Positions 1 through 7,815 of a stretch of DNA of 55,584 nt are shown here, piece by piece; the first letter of the stretch is position 1; each line of letters starts with the position of its first letter. The notes under the pieces were generated by a model. That model was not told the origin of the DNA. It saw only the letters and a program-made list of their open reading frames with translations, and did no database searches. This DNA comes from Planococcus sp. MER TA 32b (GTDB lineage Bacteria > Bacillota > Bacilli > Bacillales_A > Planococcaceae). The stretch is from the NCBI GenBank assembly GCA_023715185.1, contig JAMCAN010000006.1, forward strand, positions 1 to 55,584. Reading direction: 5' to 3'. The position numbers and the translations under genes were made by a program.

Positions 1-154
1 TCACGAACCCAAGAAGTTCGAAGGCTGTGCTCCGATCGCCGGAGGCGACCATCGCAAAAGCCGTTCTCGCGCCAAGGCGCTCGTGACGTCTCTTGTTGAC
101 GTTTTGCTGTTCAGTTTTCAAGGTTCATGTTGTCGTCTGTGTTGCTTGGCGACT
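1..154 (-). other. 5' leader of an rRNA operon (16S gene beyond the left edge)
   Basis: On the minus strand this stretch runs from a strong promoter into a GC-rich leader containing the motif CTTGAAAACTGAAC, typical of the precursor region just upstream of 16S rRNA in Bacilli. The 16S gene would start to the left of position 1 and is not in the window. It contains an inverted repeat around the CGCC-TTGGCG core (about 70-85). A 16S-23S spacer is less likely because a promoter lies immediately upstream. Confidence 0.75.
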
Positions 155-160
155 TTTATT

Positions 161-189
161 ATATTAAAGCATCTTCAATTCACTGTCAA
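161..189 (-). promoter_or_regulatory. rRNA operon promoter
   Basis: A perfect -35 TTGACA (184-189) is separated by 17 bp from a -10 TAATAT (161-166) on the minus strand. The sequence upstream of the -35 is A/T-rich, like the UP element of rRNA promoters. It drives the rRNA leader at the left edge. Confidence 0.8.
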
Positions 190-309
190 CAGATTTTGAA
201 AAGTTTTTTTGAAATTACTTTTTTCCTTCTGTAATTCTTTTTCCGCTCAGAGAACCAGCCCTCTGAAATCAGCATTCACGCTCCCCCGGCTTCCCCCAAA
301 AATCTCCAA

Positions 310-339
310 TAAAAAAATGCCCGCTCCATCAGCAGGCAT
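310..339 (-). terminator. Rho-independent terminator after kbaA
   Basis: On the minus strand a 9-bp stem (arms 317-325 and 331-339, one G-U pair) is followed by seven T residues. It lies just past the kbaA stop and separates that gene from the rRNA promoter. Confidence 0.85.
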
Positions 340-347
340 TAAAAATC

Positions 348-1034
348 CTATGATTTTTTTACAGACGGTTTAGCATTCGCTTTACGGGCTGCACGACGTT
401 CTTCAAGTTTTTGCCGATCTTCATCGGACTTGGCATTGTATTTTGGCAGCACCAATAATTGATACGCGTTCACCGCAAGGAATGGAAACAGCAGCAATGT
501 AACCCAGCTGTCCACATTTCCTGCCTGGACCATCAGCGCAGGCAGCCATTCAAGTGTAGTGACTGCGATCATAAAGAATAGCGCGGAAATGAAAGTGGAT
601 TTCGTCGTCCATTTCGCTTTGAAATAAGCCGTTACCAGCGCTGTTCCGATCAAAATCGCCAAAAGCCCTGCATAAAGCCAGCCTTGCGCCGCCGTCTCAG
701 CGTTCGGCATGAAACGGAAAACAATCAGATCAAAGATTACTACAGCAATGATCAATAGCTGAACCCAATTCCATAGAGTCAAGGTGCGGAACATGTTGAT
801 CCCGAATTGATGAATTGTTAAATACGCGAAAAAACCCATCTGCGCAATCAAACTCATCGTCATCCCCACAACTACCATCCATACAAAACCGGCGATGAAC
901 TCTCCCCAAGCTCCATTTGCGAATGGTTCAGCGAAAACATCATTCCATCTTATGAATAAACCGAGGATCCCGGTTATCGCTCCGCCTATAAGCATTGCAT
1001 TTATAAAAAATTTTACCCAATTTCGTATTGTCAC
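348..1034 (-). CDS. kbaA: KbaA-like membrane protein, KinB-pathway activator
   Basis: The 228-residue protein has about six hydrophobic membrane segments (near 8-28, 47-70, 88-110, 120-137, 150-170, 178-193) and a highly charged C-terminal tail of about 30 residues. Sequence character (opening TIRNWVKFFINAMLIGG) and its place beside salA match KbaA, which in B. subtilis is needed for KinB to feed the sporulation phosphorelay. The start chosen is GTG at 1034, because GGAGG lies 7 nt upstream; an open frame continuing to 1160 has no ribosome site. gerD, which sits between salA and kbaA in B. subtilis, is missing. In a non-sporulating relative the role would be unknown. Confidence 0.7.
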   Translation of the reverse strand: MTIRNWVKFFINAMLIGGAITGILGLFIRWNDVFAEPFANGAWGEFIAGFVWMVVVGMTMSLIAQMGFFAYLTIHQFGINMFRTLTLWNWVQLLIIAVVIFDLIVFRFMPNAETAAQGWLYAGLLAILIGTALVTAYFKAKWTTKSTFISALFFMIAVTTLEWLPALMVQAGNVDSWVTLLLFPFLAVNAYQLLVLPKYNAKSDEDRQKLEERRAARKANAKPSVKKS

Positions 1035-1228
1035 ATTAATGCCTCCGTTATTTGAAGTTCTTTTAAGATTGTACCAATCAGATGGGTAAAAATCCATAAA
1101 CGAAACCGGAGAGATGTGAACAAACCTTGAAGTCACGGCACCTGTTCGATGATTCGGCACAATTTAGAAAAGAGGATATTCCCAAAAGGGATTTCCATCT
1201 GCAGCAACTCCAGAAAAATTCTGATGAA

Positions 1229-1263
1229 ATAAAAAATCCGGAGCCCTTTTAAAGGCTCCGGAT
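1229..1263 (-). terminator. Rho-independent terminator after salA
   Basis: A perfect 10-bp stem (1236-1245 with 1254-1263) and a short A/T-rich loop are followed by six T residues on the minus strand, ending about 10 nt past the salA stop. kbaA therefore probably needs its own promoter in 1035-1228; no confident one was seen there. Confidence 0.9.
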
Positions 1264-1274
1264 CCATAATTATT

Positions 1275-2342
1275 TTATTGGCGTTTTGCCGCAAATTGCT
1301 TAAGAATACTTTCTGCGATATCACCATAAATTTTTCCTGTAGGATGATCTTCAAGGTAAACGGAAGGCGCAAAATCCGCTTCGTTCCAGTCAGGCTGGCC
1401 AAGAGGGATCTGTCCGAGCAGCGGAACCTGCAATTCTTCTGCAAGTTTCGGTCCGCCGCCTTGTCCGAATAGGTACTCTTTCTTGCCCGTTTCCTTGCTT
1501 TCAAACCAGGACATGTTTTCGATGACACCCAATACTTCGTGATCTGTCTGCAAAGCCATCGCTCCAGCGCGCGCTGCTACAAAAGCAGCTGTCGGGTGAG
1601 GAGTCGTAACAACGATTTCTTTGGAAGCCGGCAGCATCTGGTGGATATCAAGCGCGACATCTCCCGTTCCCGGCGGCAAGTCCAATAGAAGATAGTCAAG
1701 ATCGCCCCACTCCACGTCGCGGAAGAATTGATCAAGCACTTTACCGAGCATTGGCCCGCGCCATACAACCGGCATATTTTCTTCAACGAAGAAGCCCATC
1801 GAAATGACTTTGACACCAAAACGTTCGACCGGGATGATCGTATCTCCGCGAACAACCGGCGTTTTCTCGATGCCCATCATATCAGGAACACTGAACCCGT
1901 AAATATCCGCATCGATCAATCCGACTTTTTTGCCGAGACGCGCAAGCGCAATCGCCAAGTTGACAGAGACAGTCGATTTTCCGACGCCGCCTTTACCGCT
2001 GGCAATCGAAATGAATTCGACTTTATTCAATGGAGATAATAAATCCTGTGCTTCGGATTCATTTGCAGTTCCGCGGAACTTCGCCATCGCTTCCGGCGCC
2101 AGCTCTTCAAAACGGATCCCGACTGAATCGGCTCCCGCTCCTTTTAGAATTTCAACCACTTTCATCTGCAATTGCATCTGTTCAGGTGTATTCACTTTGG
2201 CGATCGCCAATTTTACACTGACATGTTTTTTCTCTTCTTTGATTCTTACAGAAGTAATGCCATCTGTTTCTGCCAGCGATCTATGTAAAAACGGATCTTG
2301 TACTTCTCCGAGTAATTCGCGAACTTGTACTTCAGTCAACAT
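1275..2342 (-). CDS. salA: Mrp/NBP35-family P-loop ATPase, SalA-like
   Basis: This is a cytoplasmic ATPase of 355 residues. The N-terminal 80 residues form a MIP18/DUF59-type domain. The rest is a ParA/MinD-like fold with the deviant Walker A SGKGGVGKST at 115-124. Family members act as Fe-S carrier/assembly ATPases; in B. subtilis the orthologue SalA also represses scoC and so affects exoprotease production. The C-terminal CxxC cluster-bridging motif of classical Mrp is absent: the matching stretch reads MSWFESKETGKK. Start ATG at 2342 follows AAGGAG; an upstream in-frame ATG at 2399 lacks one. A terminator follows and a repeat element precedes it. Confidence 0.88.
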   Translation of the reverse strand: MLTEVQVRELLGEVQDPFLHRSLAETDGITSVRIKEEKKHVSVKLAIAKVNTPEQMQLQMKVVEILKGAGADSVGIRFEELAPEAMAKFRGTANESEAQDLLSPLNKVEFISIASGKGGVGKSTVSVNLAIALARLGKKVGLIDADIYGFSVPDMMGIEKTPVVRGDTIIPVERFGVKVISMGFFVEENMPVVWRGPMLGKVLDQFFRDVEWGDLDYLLLDLPPGTGDVALDIHQMLPASKEIVVTTPHPTAAFVAARAGAMALQTDHEVLGVIENMSWFESKETGKKEYLFGQGGGPKLAEELQVPLLGQIPLGQPDWNEADFAPSVYLEDHPTGKIYGDIAESILKQFAAKRQ

Positions 2343-2423
2343 ATATATACACTCCTTATCACTTTTGCTCACCGTAAAGTATAACATAGCGTTAATCATT
2401 TTAAATCAATTCTGTCTTTTAAA

Positions 2424-2725
2424 GTAGAAAAGCGGAAACAGCCGTTCAACTCCGACAAGCGTAAGACAGTCTGGACAAGCGGCATGGTTTCAGCCGCGCA
2501 GCCAGAATGGCTTACGACTCGAGGAGTTGGCTGTTGGAGTCTGGACAAGCAGAAAAGCGACAGCGAAGAGATGGCCTAAGGTTTATGGGCCCATCTCTGT
2601 GCGACGAAGCAGCGCAGCGATGCAGGAGCAGCCATTCTCTTACAGCAAAATGACTTATGACCCGAAGAGCTGGGCCGCTGGAGTCTGGACACTGAAAAGC
2701 GGAAACAGCCGTTCAGCAATCAAAG
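2424..2725. repeat. Tandem intergenic repeat units, imperfectly palindromic
   Basis: This 441-bp gene-free gap between rpsI and salA holds two adjacent units and a third, truncated one. Each begins GAAAAGCG (2428, 2552, 2693) and the first two end GGAGTCTGGACA (about 2537 and 2680). Within unit 1 the arms AACAGCC..AACTCC..CGTAAG (from 2436) and CTTACG..GGAGTTGGCTGTT (to 2536) are inverted complements, so the unit can fold into a long hairpin. Unit 2 has the pair AGAGATGG/CCATCTCT. It resembles short non-coding repeats scattered in Bacillaceae genomes. A reading frame crosses it on the plus strand, but its sequence is only translated repeat. Confidence 0.7.
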
Positions 2726-2734
2726 ATGACACAA

Positions 2735-2773
2735 ATAAAAAAGCCCTTTCTCCATAAGAGAAAAGGGCTTTTC
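2735..2773 (-). terminator. Rho-independent terminator after rpsI
   Basis: On the minus strand AAAAGCCCTTTTCTC pairs with GAGAAAGGGCTTTT around a 6-nt loop and runs into T residues, starting about 12 nt past the rpsI stop. It closes the rplM-rpsI unit. Confidence 0.9.
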
Positions 2774-2784
2774 TGATTGGTAGA

Positions 2785-3177
2785 TTAACGTTTTGAGAAC
2801 TGTGGTGCACGACGAGCTGAACGCAAACCTGGTTTCTTACGTTCTTTCATACGCGGGTCACGAGTTAGCAATCCAGCAGATTTAAGTGCTGGACGGAAAG
2901 CAGGGTCTACAGTAAGTAGAGCGCGTGCGATTCCGTGGCGTACTGCTCCAGCTTGACCTGTGAAGCCTCCGCCTCTTACGTTTACAAGAACATCATAGCT
3001 TCCAAGAGTTTCAGTAGCTACTAGTGGTTGTTTGATGATTTGCTCAAGAGTTTCGTATGGAACGTAATCCGATACGTCGCGGTTGTTGATTGTGATTGTG
3101 CCGTCTCCTGGTACTAAACGGACGCGGGCTGTTGAGTTTTTACGGCGACCTGTACCTAAATATTGAACTTGTGCCAA
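2785..3177 (-). CDS. rpsI: 30S ribosomal protein S9
   Basis: The 130-residue protein has the normal S9 length. It opens with [20 protein letters not shown] and ends with the positively charged tail [11 protein letters not shown], whose terminal Lys-Arg reaches the P-site tRNA on the 30S head. It is the second gene of a two-gene unit with rplM, 29 bp downstream of it, and is followed by a terminator. The ATG is preceded by AGGAGG. Confidence 0.98.
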   Translation of the reverse strand: MAQVQYLGTGRRKNSTARVRLVPGDGTITINNRDVSDYVPYETLEQIIKQPLVATETLGSYDVLVNVRGGGFTGQAGAVRHGIARALLTVDPAFRPALKSAGLLTRDPRMKERKKPGLRSARRAPQFSKR

Positions 3178-3206
3178 AGGTGTATCCTCCTCTTATTTAC
3201 TGATTA

Positions 3207-3644
3207 TTAGCCGCGAAGTTGGTAAACTTCCGGTTGTTGTGCTTGATGGTTGTGTTCTGGTCCTGCGTATACGTGAAGTTTCTTGAAGATCTGGCGTCCA
3301 AGAGAGTTCTTAGGAAGCATCCCTTTGATAGCCAATTCAAGCATTTTCGTTGGGTATTTCGTGCGCATTTCAAGAGCTGTACGCTGTTTCAAACCACCGC
3401 TGAATTGTGTGTGGCGGTAGTAGATTTTGTCCGTAAGCTTTTTGCCTGTAAGGTGAATCTTGTCAGCGTTGATGATGATTACGTGATCACCAGTGTCAAC
3501 GTTTGGTGTGAATGTTGGTTTGTATTTACCGCGTAGGATTGAAGCGACTTCAGAAGCTAAACGTCCAAGAGTTTGCCCTTCTGCATCGACAACCAACCAT
3601 TTACGCTCTACTTCGTGACCTTTAGCCATGAATGTTGTACGCAT
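3207..3644 (-). CDS. rplM: 50S ribosomal protein L13
   Basis: This 145-residue protein is an early 50S assembly protein. It carries the family's [18 protein letters not shown] and [11 protein letters not shown] segments. The start MRTTFMAKG is the usual Bacilli form and is preceded by AGGAGG with 9-nt spacing. It is the first gene of rplM-rpsI and has its own promoter and a leader that is a candidate for autoregulation. The orthologous leader in B. subtilis binds L13. Confidence 0.98.
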   Translation of the reverse strand: MRTTFMAKGHEVERKWLVVDAEGQTLGRLASEVASILRGKYKPTFTPNVDTGDHVIIINADKIHLTGKKLTDKIYYRHTQFSGGLKQRTALEMRTKYPTKMLELAIKGMLPKNSLGRQIFKKLHVYAGPEHNHQAQQPEVYQLRG

Positions 3645-3651
3645 GTATATT

Positions 3652-3772
3652 GTCCTCCTAATAAATCGTATCGTTTTAATATTAAAAATACAGTGTTCCG
3701 CTGTTCCGTTTTTTCGTTATCCCAAACACTAATAACCTTCCGGGGCATATCGTGGGGGTAATGAAAATACCA
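3652..3772 (-). promoter_or_regulatory. Candidate L13 (rplM) mRNA leader
   Basis: About 120 nt lie between the predicted transcript start and the rplM ribosome site. On the minus strand AGTGTT and AACACT (near 3691-3732) close a stem around an A-rich segment. This suits the L13 autoregulatory leader known in Bacilli at this exact position. The assignment rests on position and a partial fold, not a covariance-model match. Confidence 0.5.
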
Positions 3773-3778
3773 TACATC

Positions 3779-3807
3779 ATCTTATAACGCCAGCGCCAAA
3801 AAGTCAA
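3779..3807 (-). promoter_or_regulatory. Promoter for rplM-rpsI
   Basis: -35 TTGACT (3802-3807) and -10 TAAGAT (3779-3784) with a 17-bp spacer, starting about 30 bp past the truA stop. It explains a separate rplM-rpsI transcript. Confidence 0.6.
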
Positions 3808-3839
3808 GCGTTTTTCTAAAAACACCTGGAATGGTTGCT

Positions 3840-4583
3840 TCAGCTTTCATACTCCACATTTTCAAGGTATAAACCATGCGCCGCAGCCGTCTTTCCTGCC
3901 GCAGCCCGGTCAGCTGAACGAATGATTCCGGCCATCTCTTCCGGTGCGCGCTTGCCGATTCCTATCTCAATTAAAGTACCCGCGATAATACGCACCATAT
4001 TATAAAGAAAGCCGGATCCTTCTATAATCATATGCAATTCTTCGCCGTGCTCCTCAAAATCCAAGCGCCGGATAGTCCTCACTTTATCGACCACACCGGT
4101 ATTTGCGGCGCAAAAACTGGAAAAGTCATGGGTGCCCAGGACGGATTTAGCCGCCTTGCGCATGGCATCGACGTCCGGCCGCTGTTTCAGGTGCACCATA
4201 TAATTCCGTGTGAACGGGCTGATGATTGTGCTGCGGTCCCATTTATAGCGGTACGTTTTTCCGACTGTATGGTAACGCGCATGGAATTCAGGTGTCGCCT
4301 CTTTAATAGAGGAAACGCGGATATCTTCCGGCAGAAGCACATTCAGCGCCTTTAACCATCCTTCGACCGGTATATTGAAATCCGTATCGAAATGGATGAC
4401 CTGCCCCGTGGCATGCACTTTCGCATCCGTCCGGCCGCTTGCCACGACTTGCACATCACGGCCTTTATGGATATTCTTCAGCACTTTCATTAATTCCATT
4501 TGGATCGTCCGGGCTTCCGGCTGTATCTGATAGCCCGCGAACCCCGAGCCATCATAAGCGATGACCGCTTTCATTCGTTTCAT
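3840..4583 (-). CDS. truA: tRNA pseudouridine(38-40) synthase TruA
   Basis: The 247-residue enzyme isomerises U38, U39 and U40 in the tRNA anticodon stem-loop. The catalytic aspartate is D53 in the motif GRTDAKVHA, where the family consensus is GRTDAGVHA; the Lys for Gly is a mild variation. The start at 4583 (MKRMKAVIAYDG) follows AAGGAG with 7-nt spacing; an in-frame ATG at 4613 lies inside ecfT and has no ribosome site. It is 11 bp downstream of ecfT and probably cotranscribed with it. Confidence 0.95.
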   Translation of the reverse strand: MKRMKAVIAYDGSGFAGYQIQPEARTIQMELMKVLKNIHKGRDVQVVASGRTDAKVHATGQVIHFDTDFNIPVEGWLKALNVLLPEDIRVSSIKEATPEFHARYHTVGKTYRYKWDRSTIISPFTRNYMVHLKQRPDVDAMRKAAKSVLGTHDFSSFCAANTGVVDKVRTIRRLDFEEHGEELHMIIEGSGFLYNMVRIIAGTLIEIGIGKRAPEEMAGIIRSADRAAAGKTAAAHGLYLENVEYES

Positions 4584-4594
4584 AATTTCTCTCC

Positions 4595-5392
4595 TTACGC
4601 GCGGAAATACCATAACACCGCTGTCAGCCCTGCGAGCAGCAGCAGGCTGAGCGTATCCGCCAGCTGCCAGTTCAACTGGCGATAGCGTGTTCTGCCTTCT
4701 CCGCCGCGGTAGCCCCGCACTTCCATGGCTGTCGCCAGGTCTTCAGCGCGTTTAAAGGCACTGACAAACAACGGAATGAGTAATGGCACCACCGCTTTGA
4801 CCCGTTCTTTCATCGGCCCGGAACCAATATCGGAACCCCGCGCCATTTGCGCTTTTAGAATCTTGCCGGTTTCATCCATCAATGTCGGGATGAAACGCAG
4901 CGAAATCGACATCATCAGCGCCAGCTCATGCACCGGCAATTTAATCTTCTTAAATGGACCAAGCAGGACTTCAATGCCGTCCGTTATCGAAATCGGCGAA
5001 GTCGTCAGCGTCAGGACGCTGGTCATGAATACCAGCACCAGAAATCTGATGGATATGAATATCCCTTGCCTTAAGCCTTCTTCATATATTTCAATAAAGC
5101 CGAAACTGAACAGGAGATCCCCTTCCCTGGTAAAAAAGAGATGCAGGAAAAAAGTGAAAATCAATAGGATAAAGACCGGTTTCAACCCGTTTATCAAAAA
5201 ATACAGGCGAATCTTCGAAAGAAAGACAACCAGCAGCGTGAAGCCGAGTAAAATGGCATAGCCCCACGCATTATTGGCAACAAAAACAATCGCGATAAAC
5301 AGGAAGACAAACAGGATCTTTGCCCGCGGATCCATTCGGTGGACCACTGAATCGCCAGGAATGAACCTGCCGAAAATCATTTTCTCCATCAT
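4595..5392 (-). CDS. ecfT: ECF transporter transmembrane coupling protein EcfT
   Basis: This 265-residue membrane protein couples the two ATPases to interchangeable vitamin- or metal-binding S components. Hydrophobic segments lie near 28-60, 68-88, 108-130 and at the C terminus (about 245-262). The two coupling motifs are visible: QMARGSD near residue 183 and MEVRGYRG near residue 224, whose arginines contact EcfA1 and EcfA2. It overlaps the ecfA2 stop by 4 bp, indicating translational coupling. No S component is encoded in the window. Confidence 0.93.
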   Translation of the reverse strand: MMEKMIFGRFIPGDSVVHRMDPRAKILFVFLFIAIVFVANNAWGYAILLGFTLLVVFLSKIRLYFLINGLKPVFILLIFTFFLHLFFTREGDLLFSFGFIEIYEEGLRQGIFISIRFLVLVFMTSVLTLTTSPISITDGIEVLLGPFKKIKLPVHELALMMSISLRFIPTLMDETGKILKAQMARGSDIGSGPMKERVKAVVPLLIPLFVSAFKRAEDLATAMEVRGYRGGEGRTRYRQLNWQLADTLSLLLLAGLTAVLWYFRA

Positions 5393-6261
5393 AGGGATCC
5401 ACTCCCATCCGCCATGGCCAACGCGATATTTTTCGCCAACACTTCTTCAGTCAATGAAACCTCGCCCAGCTTCAAGCCGGTGCGCTCCTCAAAATCACGC
5501 TGCAGCCGCACACTGCGCGGCGGCTGAAGACTGAAATCCCGCAATTGCTCTTCATTCGAAAAGATCGCTTTCGGTTCACCAGTCACTACGCAATGCCCTT
5601 TATGCATAATCGCGACACGGTCCGCATATCTCGCCGCATCTTCCATGCTGTGCGTCACCAATACCGTCGTCAGGTTTTTCGTAATATGAAGTTCATGGAA
5701 AAGATCCATGATTTCTCTGCGGCCTCTTGGGTCGAGGCCTGCAGTAGGTTCATCCAGCACCAGAACTTCCGGTTCCATCGCCAATACACCAGCAATGGCT
5801 ACGCGGCGCATCTGGCCGCCCGATAGGTCGAATGGGGATTTCTCCAACACGCCCTCCGGCAACCCCAATTGCACCACAAGTTCACGTGCCCGGCGTTCAG
5901 CTTCCTTTTCAGGAACGCCGAAATTCAGCGGACCGAACATGATATCTTTCAAAACGGTTTCATCAAATAGCTGCTGCTCGGGAAACTGGAATACGATGCC
6001 TACCTGGCGCCTGACATTTCGCAGATCTTTGGCTTTTACACCCGCTTCGATTTTCCGGTCGCCAATCACGACAACGCCTTCTGTCGGTTTCAACAGCGCA
6101 TTCAGATGCTGCAGGACGGTCGACTTGCCGGAGCCCGTATGACCGATGATCGCGGTATAGGAACCTGACGGAATATGAAGATTGACATCCGTTAATGCCC
6201 TCTTTTCAAATGGCGTATCCTCAGCGTAACTATAGCCTACGCCTTCGAGTAATATTTCCAC
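5389..6261 (-). CDS. ecfA2: ECF transporter ATPase EcfA2
   Basis: The 290-residue ABC ATPase has Walker A GHTGSGKST (40-48), Q-loop FQFPEQQLF (91-99), signature LSGGQ (146-150), Walker B VLVLDEPT (166-173) and a switch histidine at about 204. With EcfA1 it forms the heterodimeric motor of the energy-coupling factor transporter. The start codon is GTG at 6261, inside the end of ecfA1 (25-bp overlap), with GGTGG upstream, so translation is probably coupled. The residues after about 225 form the C-terminal domain usual for EcfA proteins. Confidence 0.93.
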   Translation of the reverse strand: MEILLEGVGYSYAEDTPFEKRALTDVNLHIPSGSYTAIIGHTGSGKSTVLQHLNALLKPTEGVVVIGDRKIEAGVKAKDLRNVRRQVGIVFQFPEQQLFDETVLKDIMFGPLNFGVPEKEAERRARELVVQLGLPEGVLEKSPFDLSGGQMRRVAIAGVLAMEPEVLVLDEPTAGLDPRGRREIMDLFHELHITKNLTTVLVTHSMEDAARYADRVAIMHKGHCVVTGEPKAIFSNEEQLRDFSLQPPRSVRLQRDFEERTGLKLGEVSLTEEVLAKNIALAMADGSGSL

Positions 6262-7085
6262 AGTTCATCCACCAACTTATCTTCTGTCATATGTTCTTCC
6301 TGAAGTCCAACTCCAGCCTCCTGCAATAAATGCGTCATCCGCATCGCAAAAGGCAGATCCAATCCCATATCCGTCAGCTCGCTGCCCTTACTGAAAACCG
6401 CTGCAGGCGTGCCTTCCATATGCTTCTCTCCACGGTTCATCACAATGACGCGTTCTGCCAGAGCCGCTTCTTCCAAATCATGTGTAATCGAGATTACCGT
6501 TAAACCGGTCGACTCCCGCAGACGGCGTATCGTTTCAATGACTTCCATACGCCCTTGCGGATCAAGCATCGAGGTCGCTTCATCCAATATCAGCAGTTTC
6601 GGACGCATGGCAAGCGCACCCGCTATCGCCACCCGCTGTTTTTGGCCCCCTGATAAATGATGGGGTTCATGGTCTTTATAACCTTCCATTTTGACCTGGC
6701 TCAATGCTTCATGCACGCGTTCCACCATCTCTACATGCGGAACACCGTTATTTTCCAAAGCAAAGGCCACATCATCCTGGACCGTCGCGCCGACAAATTG
6801 GTTATCGGGATTCTGGAACACCATTCCCAGCTGCGATCTGATATCCCATAAAGTTTCTTCAGACATCTCATGTCCGAATACCTTCACTTTCCCTTCGCCC
6901 GGAAACAGCAGGCCGTTCATCAGCTTTGCAATTGTTGATTTCCCAGAACCGTTATGGCCCACCAATGCGATCCATTCCCCTTGCTGTATGGAAAAAGATA
7001 CATCTGCCACTGCCGGACGGACCGGTTCGTCTTCTGCATTATATGTGAATGTCACGTTTTCTAATGACAAAATTTCCGAATTCAT
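6237..7085 (-). CDS. ecfA1: ECF transporter ATPase EcfA1
   Basis: The 282-residue ABC ATPase carries Walker A GHNGSGKST (43-51), Q-loop FQNPDNQFVG (90-99), signature LSGGQ (144-148), Walker B LLILDEAT (164-171) and H202. The alanine after Asp-Glu (DEA rather than DEP in EcfA2) is the usual difference between the two subunits. ATG at 7085 is preceded by AGAGGAGGT. It heads ecfA1-ecfA2-ecfT-truA, the order found downstream of rplQ in B. subtilis. No clear promoter was seen in 7086-7395, so leakage past the rplQ terminator is possible. Confidence 0.93.
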   Translation of the reverse strand: MNSEILSLENVTFTYNAEDEPVRPAVADVSFSIQQGEWIALVGHNGSGKSTIAKLMNGLLFPGEGKVKVFGHEMSEETLWDIRSQLGMVFQNPDNQFVGATVQDDVAFALENNGVPHVEMVERVHEALSQVKMEGYKDHEPHHLSGGQKQRVAIAGALAMRPKLLILDEATSMLDPQGRMEVIETIRRLRESTGLTVISITHDLEEAALAERVIVMNRGEKHMEGTPAAVFSKGSELTDMGLDLPFAMRMTHLLQEAGVGLQEEHMTEDKLVDELWKYYSKA

Positions 7086-7152
7086 CTAAGCTGACCTCCT
7101 CTGGCTCATCTCATCTCTACTCTACTCGTTCAGATAAGCATATGTAAAATAA

Positions 7153-7242
7153 ATAAAAAAAAGCGCGCACCTCATTCAGAGAAATGCGCTTTTCTGTCTC
7201 TATGGCTCCCCGGTTGCTTAAGCCGGGGTTGAATGAGGTGCG
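7153..7242 (-). terminator. Nested hairpins with T-tract between rplQ and ecfA1
   Basis: In the 310-bp gap, arms 7166-7178 and 7230-7242 are perfect 13-bp inverted repeats that enclose a second hairpin (CCCCGG/CCGGGG, 7208-7228). The outer stem ends three bases before an eight-T run on the minus strand. A mutually exclusive stem AAAAGCGC/GCGCTTTT (7159-7193) overlaps the distal arm. It works as a terminator on paper and could be two-state. The rest of the gap (7243-7320) has a fragment GAGCTAGACAAG that may be a decayed copy of the repeat at 2424. Confidence 0.6.
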
Positions 7243-7323
7243 TAGAGCTAGACAAGACGCCGCCCTAGGGCTCGCTCATCGTAACGCTCAGCTTTTCATA
7301 TGTGTCGTATAAATCCTTATGCT

Positions 7324-7349
7324 AAAAGAAGAGGGTGTGAACCCTCTTC
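7324..7349 (-). terminator. Rho-independent terminator after rplQ
   Basis: Perfect 9-bp stem GAAGAGGGT/ACCCTCTTC (7328-7336 with 7341-7349), 4-nt loop and TTTT on the minus strand, about 47 bp past the rplQ stop. A second imperfect stem (7357-7380) precedes it. It ends the S10-spc-alpha transcript. Confidence 0.85.
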
Positions 7350-7395
7350 GGAAGAATCGACAATGCCGAAGCAATGTCGACTCGGAAGATAGATA

Positions 7396-7770
7396 TTAAA
7401 CTAACTCGATGATAACGATTGGTGCGCCATCTCCGCGACGAGGCCCCATTTTCATGATGCGCGTGTAGCCGCCTTGACGGTCAGCGTAACGTGATGCAAC
7501 ATCATCAAACAATTTTTGCAAAGCAAAGATTGTGTTTTCGTTGCCTTCTTCGTCAGAAGTTGTCACTAGTTCACGGCGGATGTATGCTGCAGCTTTACGG
7601 CGAGCATGGATATCCCCACGTTTACCAAGAGTGATCATTTTTTCTACAGTCGAGCGCACTTCTTTCGCACGAGCTTCAGTCGTTTGAATGCGTTCGTGTA
7701 CGATTAAGTCTGTAGTAAGGTCACGTAATAGTGCTTTACGTTGAGAACTTGTACGTTGAAGCTTTCTCAT
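7396..7770 (-). CDS. rplQ: 50S ribosomal protein L17
   Basis: The protein has 124 residues, close to the roughly 120 usual in Bacilli, with the conserved basic N-terminal half [19 protein letters not shown] and the C-terminal [18 protein letters not shown]17 sits near the peptide exit tunnel of the 50S subunit. Last gene of the alpha part of the cluster, 45 bp after rpoA, with AAAGGAGGG before the ATG and a strong terminator after the stop. Confidence 0.98.
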   Translation of the reverse strand: MRKLQRTSSQRKALLRDLTTDLIVHERIQTTEARAKEVRSTVEKMITLGKRGDIHARRKAAAYIRRELVTTSDEEGNENTIFALQKLFDDVASRYADRQGGYTRIMKMGPRRGDGAPIVIIELV

Positions 7771-7815
7771 TGAAGTTTCCCTCCTTTGTTAAATAGTTCG
7801 GATCCGATTTTGGAC

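Noticed and set aside
1133..1528. 131-codon minus-strand frame overlapping the salA 3' end
   Set aside because: It is a shadow of salA in another frame, lacks a ribosome site and contains the salA terminator.
1275..2342. salA lacking the CxxC motif as a sign of a broken gene
   Set aside because: The P-loop and the rest are intact, and SalA-type members of the family may naturally lack the cysteines.
2527..2757. 76-codon plus-strand frame between salA and rpsI
   Set aside because: It is the translation of the repeat units, runs against all neighbours and ends in the rpsI terminator.
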